5,082 nt of DNA, taken from positions 1 to 5,082 of the forward strand of contig CALAQT010000386.1 in assembly GCA_937888775.1 (NCBI GenBank). Direction: 5' to 3'. Numbering within the stretch: the stretch's first letter is position 1; each line of letters begins with the position of its first letter. Made by a program: the position numbers and the translations under genes. Below are positions 1 to 5,082 of the stretch, in pieces. Source of the DNA: an uncultured Actinomycetes bacterium (lineage in GTDB: Bacteria; Actinomycetota; Thermoleophilia; Solirubrobacterales; Solirubrobacteraceae). The notes beneath the pieces were generated by a model. That model made no database searches. It was not told the origin of the DNA and saw nothing but the letters and a program-made list of their open reading frames with translations.

Positions 1-422
1 GGCGGGCCGAGGGGATCATCGAGGAGGAGATCCAGCACTTTGCCGCCTGGCTGGGCTCGCTGGAGGTGCTCCCGACCCTGGCGGCGCTGCGCGGCCACGC
101 GGTGGAGATCGCCGAGCAGGTGGTGCGGGAGAACACCGGCAAGTGGGAGTCGGCCTCACCGCGGGACCTGGAGCGCGTCGATGCCGTTGCCCGCGCCGTG
201 GTCAACCGTCTGCTGCATGAGCCGACCTTGCAGATGAAGGTGATGCGCGACGACCGCGTCCACGCCCGGATGGCGCTCGTGCGGGAGCTGTTCGGGCTGG
301 CGGTGGCCGAAGCGGAGCTGCAGTCTTCACCAACCCAGCAGCAACCTGAGCCGGTGGCGGAGCTGGCCGAGGTCCGCGAGCTCGTCGCCCGGGCGGGCGC
401 GCGCGGCACCCGGCGCACCTGA
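1..422 (+). CDS. hemA: Glutamyl-tRNA reductase, C-terminal part (5' end outside window)
   Basis: Glutamyl-tRNA reductase makes glutamate-1-semialdehyde from glutamyl-tRNA with NADPH, the first committed step of C5-type tetrapyrrole synthesis in the cytoplasm. The visible frame starts with a partial codon; full codons run from base 3 and give 139 residues before TGA at 420-422. The helical C-terminal dimerisation domain is recognisable: an IIEEEIQHFAAWL segment, then VLPTLAALRGHAVEI, then VVNRLLHEPTLQMK, matching the family's conserved KLLHxP region (Asn-Arg replaces the usual Asn-Lys). The catalytic and NADPH-binding domains lie off the window. About 40 residues after this motif are Gln/Pro- and Ala/Glu-rich and look like a variable tail. 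The stop overlaps the ATG of hemC by one base (TGATG), which supports translational coupling and a haem operon. The family call is confident; only the catalytic residues cannot be checked. Confidence 0.93.
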   Translation, partial: RAEGIIEEEIQHFAAWLGSLEVLPTLAALRGHAVEIAEQVVRENTGKWESASPRDLERVDAVARAVVNRLLHEPTLQMKVMRDDRVHARMALVRELFGLAVAEAELQSSPTQQQPEPVAELAEVRELVARAGARGTRRT

Positions 423-1294
423 TGCGGATCGGCACGCGCGGCAGCGCGCTCGCGCTGGCCCAGGCGCAGTGGGTCGCGGCCCGGCTGGGGTCAGACGCCG
501 AGATCGTCACGATCACCGCGGCCGGTGACCGCGGCGCACCGGTGGGGGACAAGTCGCGCTGGGTGTCAGAGCTGGAGCGGGCGCTGCTCGACGGCCGGAT
601 CGACCTGGCCGTGCATTCGGCCAAGGACGTGCCCACCGATCTCACCGAGGGCCTCGAACTTGTGGCCGTCCCTGAGCGCGCCGATCCGCGTGACGCGATC
701 TGCGGGGCGTCTTCGCTGCGGGCGCTGCTCCCCGGGGCGCGAGTCGGGACCAGCAGCCTGCGCCGCGCTGCCCAGATCCGCGCCGAGCGCGACGATCTGG
801 AGGTCGTCGACCTGCGCGGGAACGTCGACACCCGGCTGCGCAAGCTCGCGGGGGGGGAGGTGGACGCGCTGGTGCTGGCGCTCGCCGGTCTGCAGCGGCT
901 CGGACGCGAATCGCAGGTGGGCGGGGCGATCGACGAGTTCGTGCCCGCCGCCGGCCAGGGGGCGCTGGCGATCGAGGCCAGAGTCGGCACGCTGAGCCCG
1001 GAGCGGCTCGCGCGCCTGATCCACCCCGAGTCGATGGCCTGCGTGAACGCGGAGCGAGACCTGGTCCACGCGCTGGGGGCCTCGTGCAACACGCCCGTCG
1101 GCGCGCATGCGCGCGCGCGGCAAGACGGACGGTTGGAGCTGGCCGCCTGGATCGGACTGCCCGACGGGTCGGCCTGGCTGCGGGACAGCGTGCAGGGCAA
1201 GCCGGGCACTGTCGGCGGCGCCTGCGCGGAGCGGTTGCGCGCGGCCGGAGCCGACGCGCTGCTGGCCCAGGCCGAGCGGGAGCTGGCGGCGTGA
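422..1294 (+). CDS. hemC: Hydroxymethylbilane synthase (porphobilinogen deaminase)
   Basis: This cytoplasmic enzyme condenses four porphobilinogens into hydroxymethylbilane on a covalently bound dipyrromethane cofactor. The 290-residue product has the family landmarks in order: RIGTRGSALALAQ at the N-terminus, AVHSAKDVP at 63-71 (K68 and catalytic D69), GTSSLRR ending at R114/R115, RGN at 132-134, AAGQGALAIEAR, and GASCNTPVGA with C222 as the cofactor-attachment cysteine. All residues expected for catalysis are present. It is slightly shorter than the E. coli enzyme, mainly at the N-terminus and in the mobile loop. That loop reads DKSRWVSELE (K44-W47), where many homologues have GKGLFVKELE. 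The ATG overlaps the hemA stop, with no evident Shine-Dalgarno, so it probably depends on coupling. The 3' end overlaps the next gene by 4 bases. The identification is firm; the effect of the altered loop is unknown. Confidence 0.97.
   Translation: MRIGTRGSALALAQAQWVAARLGSDAEIVTITAAGDRGAPVGDKSRWVSELERALLDGRIDLAVHSAKDVPTDLTEGLELVAVPERADPRDAICGASSLRALLPGARVGTSSLRRAAQIRAERDDLEVVDLRGNVDTRLRKLAGGEVDALVLALAGLQRLGRESQVGGAIDEFVPAAGQGALAIEARVGTLSPERLARLIHPESMACVNAERDLVHALGASCNTPVGAHARARQDGRLELAAWIGLPDGSAWLRDSVQGKPGTVGGACAERLRAAGADALLAQAERELAA
1278..1282 (+). promoter_or_regulatory. Shine-Dalgarno that fixes the cobA-hemD start
   Basis: GGGAG lies inside the end of hemC, 8 bases before GTG at 1291. 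This GTG overlaps the hemC stop as GTGA (1291-1294) and is followed at once by the conserved N-terminus [13 protein letters not shown]. Both facts select 1291 over the open frame that extends further upstream into hemC. Confidence 0.7.
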
Positions 1295-2778
1295 CCGTGT
1301 ATCTGGTCGGCGCGGGTCCCGGTGACCCGGGGCTGCTGACGGCGCGCGCGCTGGCGCTGATCGCCGCGGCCGACGTGATCGTCTATGACCGCCTGATCCC
1401 CGCCGGCGCACTCGACGGGGCCCACGCGGACGCCGAGCTGGTCTACGCCGGCAAGGAGGGGGGCGGCCCGTCGGTCTCCCAGGCCGAGATCGAGCGGCTG
1501 CTGGTGGAGCACGGTGGCGCTGGACGCGAGGTGGTGCGCCTCAAGGGCGGCGATCCGTTCGTCTTCGGCCGTGGCGGGGAGGAGGCCGAGTCGCTGCGCG
1601 AGGCCGGGATCCCGTTTGAGGTCGTGCCCGGAGTGACCGCCGGGGTGGCCGCGTCGGCTTACGCCGGGATCCCCGTCACCCACCGTGACGCCGCCAGCGC
1701 GGTGGCCTTCCTCACCGGTCACGAGGATCCGGCCAAGCCGGAGTCGGCGCTTGACTGGGACGCGCTGGCCTCGTTTCCGGGCACGCTGGTGATCTACATG
1801 GGCGTCCGCCAGCTGGGCGCGATCGCGCAGCGTCTGATCGCCGCCGGACGCCCGGCGAGCGAGCCCGCGGCACTGGTGCAGCGGGGAACGTTTGCCGACC
1901 AGCGGGTGGTCACCGCCACGCTTGAGTCGATCGCCTCGGCGGCCCAGCGGGAGGGCGTGCGCGCGCCCGCGATCGCGATCATCGGAGCCGTCGCGGCGCT
2001 GCACGAGCGCCTGGCCTGGTTTGAGCGGCGCCCGCTGGCCGGGCTGACCGTCGCTGTGACTCGCGCCCGAGCGCAGGCGAGCGGGCTGGCGGCCCACCTA
2101 CGCGAGCTGGGAGCCGGCGTGGTGGAGGCGCCGGCGATCAGGATCTCGCCTCTGGAGGGGGCCGCGCCCGAGCTGCAAGGCTATGACCTGATCTGCCTGA
2201 CCAGTCCCAACGGGGTGAGATTCCTGTTCGATCGCCTCGCTGCCGCGGGGCGTGACGCCCGCGCGCTGGCCGGGGCGCAGGTCGCCGCGATCGGCCCCGG
2301 TACGGCCAGGGCGCTGCGCGAGCATGGCGTGATCGCCGAGATCGTGCCCGAGCGGTTTGTCGCCGAGGGCCTGGTCGAGGCGCTGGCCGGCGTACCCGTG
2401 ACGCGGGCACTCGTGGCCCGTGCCGCCGAGGCCCGCGACGTGCTGCCTGACGCGCTGCGCGAGCGGGGAGCCGAGGTCGACGTGGTGGCGCTGTATGAGA
2501 CGGTCGCCGAGCCGCTGAGCGAGGAGCAGCTCAGGGCCGTCGCAGGTGCCGATTATGTGACCTTCACTTCCTCTTCGACCGTCCGCTTCTTCCTGGGCGC
2601 CGCGGGCGATCATCTGTCGCCCTCAACGCGCCTGCTGAGCATCGGTCCGGTCACCAGCGACGCGCTGCGCGAGCATGGTCTGGAGCCCGACGTGGAGGCC
2701 GGGCGCCACGACATCGACGGGGTGGTGGCCGCGCTGGTCGACGATGCGGCGCGCCTGGCGTCCGACGCACGGCACTAG
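1291..2778 (+). CDS. cobA-hemD: Fused uroporphyrinogen-III C-methyltransferase / uroporphyrinogen-III synthase
   Basis: This is a 495-residue two-domain protein. Residues 1 to about 245 are a SAM-dependent uroporphyrinogen-III methyltransferase (SUMT), which makes precorrin-2 for sirohaem and cobalamin. It shows VGAGPGDPG (6-14), [17 protein letters not shown] (82-98), VVPGVTAG (111-118), GIPVTHR ending at R132, TGHE, IYMGV from 168, and ALVQRGTF. Residues about 252-495 are uroporphyrinogen-III synthase, which closes and inverts ring D of hydroxymethylbilane. It shows [11 protein letters not shown] at its start, LTSPNG (303-308), [25 protein letters not shown] (425-434) and a second [13 protein letters not shown] block. 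The fusion places the synthase next to the enzyme that draws its product into the sirohaem/B12 branch; such fusions are known in actinobacteria and clostridia. The GTG start overlaps hemC by 4 bases. The two domains look complete and the identification is firm. HemD sequence is weakly conserved, so it is called from its repeated fold motifs and its position. Confidence 0.96.
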   Translation: MTVYLVGAGPGDPGLLTARALALIAAADVIVYDRLIPAGALDGAHADAELVYAGKEGGGPSVSQAEIERLLVEHGGAGREVVRLKGGDPFVFGRGGEEAESLREAGIPFEVVPGVTAGVAASAYAGIPVTHRDAASAVAFLTGHEDPAKPESALDWDALASFPGTLVIYMGVRQLGAIAQRLIAAGRPASEPAALVQRGTFADQRVVTATLESIASAAQREGVRAPAIAIIGAVAALHERLAWFERRPLAGLTVAVTRARAQASGLAAHLRELGAGVVEAPAIRISPLEGAAPELQGYDLICLTSPNGVRFLFDRLAAAGRDARALAGAQVAAIGPGTARALREHGVIAEIVPERFVAEGLVEALAGVPVTRALVARAAEARDVLPDALRERGAEVDVVALYETVAEPLSEEQLRAVAGADYVTFTSSSTVRFFLGAAGDHLSPSTRLLSIGPVTSDALREHGLEPDVEAGRHDIDGVVAALVDDAARLASDARH

Positions 2779-2808
2779 CCCCGGTCCGCCCGGCTCCGGC
2801 AGGGTACG

Positions 2809-3633
2809 GTGTGCGATTGCGTGAACGAACCGGTGATCACCTTTCTCTCCGACTACGGGCTGGGGGACGACTTCGTGGGGGTCTGCCACGGCGTGATCGC
2901 GAGAATCTGCCCGCGGGCGCGCGTGATCGATATCTCCCACGGCATCGGGCGCCATGACGTCAGAGCCGGGGCGGTGATGCTCAGCGAGTCGCTGGCGTAC
3001 ATGCCGGTGGGCGTGCACCTGGCGGTAGTCGACCCAGACGTCGGCGCCGACCGCCGGGCGGTGGCGCTGCTCCTCTCAGACGATCGGCTGCTGGTGGGAC
3101 CCGACAACGGCCTGCTGTCGCCCGCCGCCGAGATCGGGGGGGGTGTCGTGCAGGCCGTGGACATCGCCCACTCGGCGTTTCGGCTGGAGCCGGTCTCGGC
3201 GACCTTCCACGGCCGGGACATCTTCGCCCCCGTCGCGGCCCGGCTGGCCGCTGGAGCGCCCCTGGCCGAGGCCGGCGATCCGCTGGACCCCGAACAGCTG
3301 ATCAAGCTCAAGCTCTCCCGCGCACAGCGCCGCGATGGGGCGCTGGTGGCGCACGTTCGTCAGATCGACCGTTTCGGCAACCTGCAGCTCGACGCCGGGC
3401 ACGAGGACGTCTCAGATTTCGGGCTGAAGCTGGGACGCGCGGCTCGGCTTCAGACCGCTGCCCAGCGCTCTCATCAGACCGAGTACGTGCGCACGTTCGC
3501 CGACGTCGGCGAGGGTGAGCTGCTGCTCTACGAGGACGCCCAGCGGCGGCTGTCGGTCGCGATCAGCCACGGCAACGCCGCCGCGGACCTGGGCCTGGGG
3601 ATCGGCGACGAGCTGTGGATCCGCCCGGCGTGA
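2809..3633 (+). CDS. SAM hydroxide adenosyltransferase (former DUF62)
   Basis: Family members hydrolyse S-adenosylmethionine to adenosine and methionine, using an Asp-Arg-His-assisted water/hydroxide. They are homologous to bacterial fluorinase and chlorinase. From GTG at 2809 the product is 274 residues. Diagnostic segments are FLSDYGLGDDFVG (12-24), VVDPDVGADRR (73-83, D75 and R82/R83), VGPDNGLL (96-103), TFHGRDIFAPVAARLAAG (H134), IDRFGNLQ at the domain junction, and a C-terminal beta domain ending GNAAADLGLGIGDELWI. The long insertion loop described for fluorinase is not evident, so hydrolase activity is preferred. The start is uncertain. GTG 2809 has AGGG only 4 bases upstream; GTG 2821 lacks a well-placed Shine-Dalgarno, but the conserved part starts just after it (EPVITFLSDYG). 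The end overlaps birA by 4 bases (GTGA). The physiological role of the family is poorly known; removal of excess SAM is a guess. Confidence 0.92.
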   Translation: MCDCVNEPVITFLSDYGLGDDFVGVCHGVIARICPRARVIDISHGIGRHDVRAGAVMLSESLAYMPVGVHLAVVDPDVGADRRAVALLLSDDRLLVGPDNGLLSPAAEIGGGVVQAVDIAHSAFRLEPVSATFHGRDIFAPVAARLAAGAPLAEAGDPLDPEQLIKLKLSRAQRRDGALVAHVRQIDRFGNLQLDAGHEDVSDFGLKLGRAARLQTAAQRSHQTEYVRTFADVGEGELLLYEDAQRRLSVAISHGNAAADLGLGIGDELWIRPA

Positions 3634-4307
3634 AGCAGCTCGGCTCGCCAAGGCTTCATCTGCGCGTGACCGACTCCACCAACCGGCGCGCGCGTGAGCT
3701 CGCCGGCGGCGGCGCTCCCCACGGCACCGTCGTCACCGCGCGTGAGCAGACCGCCGGTCGCGGGCGTCAGGGCCGGACCTGGACCGCGCCGCCGGGCCGA
3801 GCGCTGCTGTGCTCGATCATCCTGCGTGACCCGCCGCGCCTGCTGCCCTTGGCTGCCGGGGTGTCGGTGGCCGAGCTTGTGGGCGCCGACGCACGCGTCA
3901 AATGGCCCAACGATGTGCTGATCGGCGATCGCAAGGTCGCCGGGATCCTCGTCGAGGGCCGCCCGCAGGAGCGCTGGGCAGTGCTGGGGATTGGCCTCAA
4001 CGTCGCCCTGCGAGCCAGGGATTTCCCGCCCGAGCTACGTGAGCGCGCGGCGACCCTGGGGCTGGAGCCGGAGGCGATCGAGCCGGTGCTGGCGCGTCTG
4101 CTGACTCACCTCCAGCAATGGATCGCCGCCCCGCCGGCCGCGGTGCTCGGAGCGGTGCGGGCGCGCGACGCGCTGCTCGGCCGGCCGGTGAGCTGGGCCG
4201 CCGGGGCGGGAACCGGCGCCGGCATCGACCCCGACGGCCGCCTGCTCATCGATACGAGCGACGGTCGCTTGGCGCTCGACGCCGGCGAGGTTCACCTTGG
4301 TCTGTAA
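3630..4307 (+). CDS. birA: Biotin--[acetyl-CoA-carboxylase] ligase, catalytic type without DNA-binding domain
   Basis: Biotin-protein ligase activates biotin with ATP to biotinyl-AMP and attaches it to the target lysine of biotin carboxyl carrier domains. The 225-residue product starts at the conserved DSTN segment, so it has no N-terminal helix-turn-helix and should not act as a repressor. Visible motifs are VTDSTNRRARE, the adenylate-binding GRGRQGR (43-49), KWPNDVL (91-97), KVAGILVEG (K102, equivalent to the ligand-binding lysine of E. coli BirA) and LGIGLNV (119-125). A small C-terminal beta domain follows (GRPVSWAAG to the end). GTG 3630 is chosen because it forms a GTGA overlap with the preceding stop and leaves the usual short lead-in LGSPRLHLRVTDST; GTG 3615 would add five residues with no family support. 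The gene closes the + strand gene string and is followed 10 bases later by strong hairpins. Identification is firm. Confidence 0.95.
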   Translation: MKQLGSPRLHLRVTDSTNRRARELAGGGAPHGTVVTAREQTAGRGRQGRTWTAPPGRALLCSIILRDPPRLLPLAAGVSVAELVGADARVKWPNDVLIGDRKVAGILVEGRPQERWAVLGIGLNVALRARDFPPELRERAATLGLEPEAIEPVLARLLTHLQQWIAAPPAAVLGAVRARDALLGRPVSWAAGAGTGAGIDPDGRLLIDTSDGRLALDAGEVHLGL

Positions 4308-4316
4308 TTAGCCAGA

Positions 4317-4350
4317 CTTCAGGGAATTGGCGCCAGCCGATTCCCTGAAG
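4317..4350 (+). terminator. Strong hairpin after birA (hairpin 1)
   Basis: A 15-bp stem closes a GCCA tetraloop at 4332-4335. All pairs are Watson-Crick except U4328-G4339. It starts 10 bases after the birA stop, between convergent genes, so it is probably the transcription terminator of the + strand string. No U-tract follows on either strand, which is common in high-GC actinobacteria. Read on the - strand, the wobble becomes an A-C mismatch, so the structure favours the + strand transcript. Confidence 0.75.
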
Positions 4351-4370
4351 CCAATCGGTGCCAGCCGATT
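4325..4370. repeat. Two near-identical 18-base units inside the hairpins
   Basis: Bases 4325-4342 and 4353-4370 match at 16 of 18 positions and lie 28 bases apart. Both have the form AATYGGYGCCAGCCGATT. The two differences (T/C at 4328/4356 and C/T at 4331/4359) each exchange a G-U wobble for a G-C pair, so pairing is kept in both copies. This suggests duplication followed by structure-preserving change, or two members of a dispersed palindromic family. Confidence 0.7.
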
Positions 4371-4373
4371 GGC
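4350..4373 (+). terminator. Second hairpin abutting the first (hairpin 2)
   Basis: A 10-bp stem, 9 Watson-Crick pairs plus U4359-G4364, closes a GCCA tetraloop at 4360-4363. It shares base 4350 with hairpin 1 and ends one base before the - strand stop codon at 4374-4376. It may act as a back-up terminator for birA. Because it lies just past the stop of the - strand gene, it could also end that transcript, though with an A-C mismatch on that strand. No U-tract is visible. Confidence 0.65.
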
Positions 4374-4808
4374 CTAGAAAGACGTGTAGTGCCCGTTCCC
4401 GATCAGGAAGCCGTGGTTGTCGGCGTTGAAGCACAGGATCGTGCTGGAGCCTACGCTGCAGGTCACTCCGCGTGAGCTCCACAGCGAGCCCTGGGCCAGC
4501 GTCTTCACCTTGCTGCCAGGGATGAAGCTGTCCTGGCTGATCAGTACCAGCTGGGGCTTACCCGTGGCGGTGAGCTCGACGAACGGGTCGCCCACGCTGG
4601 GCGAGGAGTGCGCAGGACGCGGGATACCCTTGGCGCTGCACAGCACTTCCTTGCGGCTCACGATCGGGTTCGTGGCCCCGCAGCCGGCCGTCTGGCGCTT
4701 GGGCTGAAACAGTTGCGTGGTTGAGATCGTGGTACCTGCGGCGGCGGTGGCGGGTACGGCCGCGATCAGCGCCAGGCCCAGGGCCGTGACGGCGACGAGT
4801 CGGGACGT
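4374..4808 (-). CDS. Small exported four-cysteine protein with apparent ACG start
   Basis: The - strand frame ending in TAG at 4374-4376 is open upstream to a TGA at 4857-4859. It contains a clear signal peptide: a short N-region SRLVAV, a hydrophobic core TALGLALIAAV, then PATAAA with likely cleavage near residue 24. With a start at 4808 the protein has 144 residues and about 120 after cleavage. Four cysteines (C43, C57, C117, C126) form two close pairs, compatible with two disulfides outside the cytoplasm. The C-terminus GVTCSVGSSTILCFNADNHG followed by FLIGNGHYTSF resembles the ending of small secreted actinobacterial proteins of the DUF6636 type; this is recalled from memory and uncertain. 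No ATG, GTG, TTG or CTG occurs between the upstream stop and the signal core. An ACG at 4806-4808 lies 7 bases after AAGGAG. The internal GTG at 4661 would remove the signal peptide and C43. It could be a genuine ACG start, a start-codon mutation or a sequence error. Function is unknown. Confidence 0.7.
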   Translation of the reverse strand, partial: TSRLVAVTALGLALIAAVPATAAAGTTISTTQLFQPKRQTAGCGATNPIVSRKEVLCSAKGIPRPAHSSPSVGDPFVELTATGKPQLVLISQDSFIPGSKVKTLAQGSLWSSRGVTCSVGSSTILCFNADNHGFLIGNGHYTSF

Positions 4809-4815
4809 GTGAGCT

Positions 4816-4821
4816 CTCCTT
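4816..4821 (-). promoter_or_regulatory. Strong Shine-Dalgarno of the exported-protein gene
   Basis: On the - strand AGAAGGAGA (4823 down to 4815) contains a full AAGGAG core. Seven bases follow and then ACG at 4808-4806, in frame with the signal peptide. It is the best ribosome site in the window and is the main evidence that translation is meant to start at 4808 rather than at the internal GTG 4661. Confidence 0.75.
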
Positions 4822-4859
4822 CTAGTGATTGGTGGTGCCGGCGCCGGTGATTGCCCTCA

Positions 4860-4878
4860 CCTGCCGTGCGCCGGCAGG
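4860..4878 (-). terminator. Hairpin downstream of the acidic-repeat gene
   Basis: A perfect 7-bp GC-rich stem (CCTGCCG/CGGCAGG) closes a 5-base loop, starting 10 bases past the stop of the - strand gene ending at 4889. Position suggests a terminator or attenuator separating that gene from the exported-protein gene. There is no U-tract, so the call is tentative; in DNA this GC-rich a 7-bp stem could also be chance. Confidence 0.4.
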
Positions 4879-4888
4879 GACGCAAAAT

Positions 4889-5082
4889 CTACGCCGCGGC
4901 CTCGGCGTCGTGCTCGCTGGCGGGCTTGCGGCGCCGCCTGGTCCGGGCGGGCGCGGGCTCAGCCTTGGCTTCGACCGACCCAGCCTTGCCGTTCTCGTCC
5001 TCGTCCGCATCGCGCTCGTCCTCGTCGTCCTCGTCCCGGTCGTCCTCGTCCCGGTCGCGCTCGTCCCGGTCGCGCTCGTCCC
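4889..5082 (-). CDS. C-terminal part of a protein with Asp/Glu/Arg repeat and basic tail (5' end outside window)
   Basis: Sixty-three residues are visible, ending in TAG at 4889-4891. The N-terminal side of the fragment is a low-complexity run of Asp, Glu and Arg built on five-residue units (DERDR, DERDR, DEDDR, then DEDDE). It passes through DADEDENGKAGSVEAKAEP to a basic PARTRRRRKPA cluster and an acidic EHDAEAAA end. There are no hydrophobic or membrane segments. This frame is preferred to the two other - strand frames because it uses GAC/GAG/CGC codons with GC-rich third positions and gives a plausible soluble tail. Such tails occur on nucleic-acid-binding proteins, but nothing here identifies the family, so no function is assigned. 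A gap of 80 bases separates it from the exported-protein gene on the same strand. Confidence 0.6.
   Translation of the reverse strand, partial: DERDRDERDRDEDDRDEDDEDERDADEDENGKAGSVEAKAEPAPARTRRRRKPASEHDAEAAA
5021..5082 (-). repeat. 15-base tandem repeat encoding DERDR-type units
   Basis: On the + strand CCGGTCGCGCTCGTC occurs at 5051-5065 and 5066-5080 as identical copies. It is preceded by a two-base variant at 5036-5050 and a more diverged unit at 5021-5035, and it continues past the window edge. The unit is a multiple of three, so copy-number changes keep the reading frame and only change the length of the charged run. Confidence 0.85.

Noticed and set aside
850..857. G8 homopolymer in hemC (a similar one lies at 3136-3143 in the SAM hydroxide adenosyltransferase gene) as phase-variation sites
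   Set aside because: Both frames are intact and read through conserved protein sequence, and glycine codons in GC-rich genes easily give such runs. There is no contingency-gene context.
1084..1290. Upstream extension of cobA-hemD to the first start in its frame
   Set aside because: This part overlaps the conserved C-terminal third of hemC. The conserved SUMT N-terminus begins exactly at GTG 1291, which has a Shine-Dalgarno and a GTGA overlap.
202..2097. 631-codon open frame on the - strand opposite hemC and cobA-hemD
   Set aside because: It is the complement of two firmly identified genes in GC-rich DNA, where long antisense frames arise by codon bias. Its product is Arg/Ala/Ser/Gly-rich with no recognisable domain.
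2809..3633. Fluorinase or chlorinase (halogenating SAM enzyme)
   Set aside because: The gene sits among core metabolic genes. The sequence shows the ordinary VVDPxVGxxRR and FHGRD hydrolase motifs and no obvious fluorinase-type insertion loop.
4374..4661. Start of the exported protein at GTG 4661
   Set aside because: No ribosome site precedes it, and it would discard a clear in-frame signal peptide and cysteine 43.
4417..4707. 96-codon + strand frame opposite the exported-protein gene
   Set aside because: No signal, motif or ribosome site was recognised. The - strand frame here has a Shine-Dalgarno, a signal peptide and paired cysteines, which fit a real gene better.
4822..5010. 62-codon - strand frame starting at ATG 5010
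   Set aside because: It overlaps the acidic-repeat tail in another frame, crosses the 4860-4878 hairpin and the intergenic gap, and encodes only Arg/Pro/Thr-rich sequence.
1..5082. tRNA, rRNA, CRISPR array, insertion sequence, riboswitch
   Set aside because: No cloverleaf, spaced direct repeats, transposase motifs or terminal inverted repeats were seen. Intergenic spaces are under 100 bases and hold only the hairpins reported.

Overview
The window is high-GC bacterial DNA with GTG starts and 1- to 4-base stop/start overlaps. It most resembles an actinobacterium, possibly of the Thermoleophilia/Solirubrobacterales type. That placement is an inference from gene content, protein style and codon use; no marker gene here proves it.

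Positions 1-4307 (+ strand) carry a tightly packed gene string. It begins with the C-terminal third of glutamyl-tRNA reductase (hemA). This is followed by hydroxymethylbilane synthase (hemC) and a fused uroporphyrinogen-III C-methyltransferase/uroporphyrinogen-III synthase (cobA-hemD). Next come a SAM hydroxide adenosyltransferase (former DUF62) and a regulator-less biotin-protein ligase (birA). The first three are coupled by overlapping stop/start codons (TGATG, GTGA), as are the last two (GTGA). A 30-base gap (42 if the second start is used) separates the two groups. The haem genes run from glutamyl-tRNA to uroporphyrinogen III and the sirohaem/B12 branch point. hemB and hemL are not in the window.

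Positions 4308-4373 lie between convergent genes and hold two abutting strong hairpins with the same GCCA loop. They look like a duplicated unit. Both are fully paired only when transcribed from the + strand, so they probably end the birA transcript.

Positions 4374-5082 are read on the - strand. A small exported, four-cysteine protein (4374-4808) has an ideal Shine-Dalgarno and signal peptide but no ATG, GTG, TTG or CTG at the expected start; an ACG sits exactly there. Further upstream is the C-terminal tail of another gene (4889 to the window edge). It encodes Asp/Glu/Arg repeats on a 15-base tandem repeat and then a basic tail. A 7-bp hairpin lies between the two.

Most of the window is ordinary metabolism. 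The items worth following up are the ACG-start exported protein, the paired GCCA-loop hairpins and the altered HemC loop (KSRW in place of the usual KGLF).
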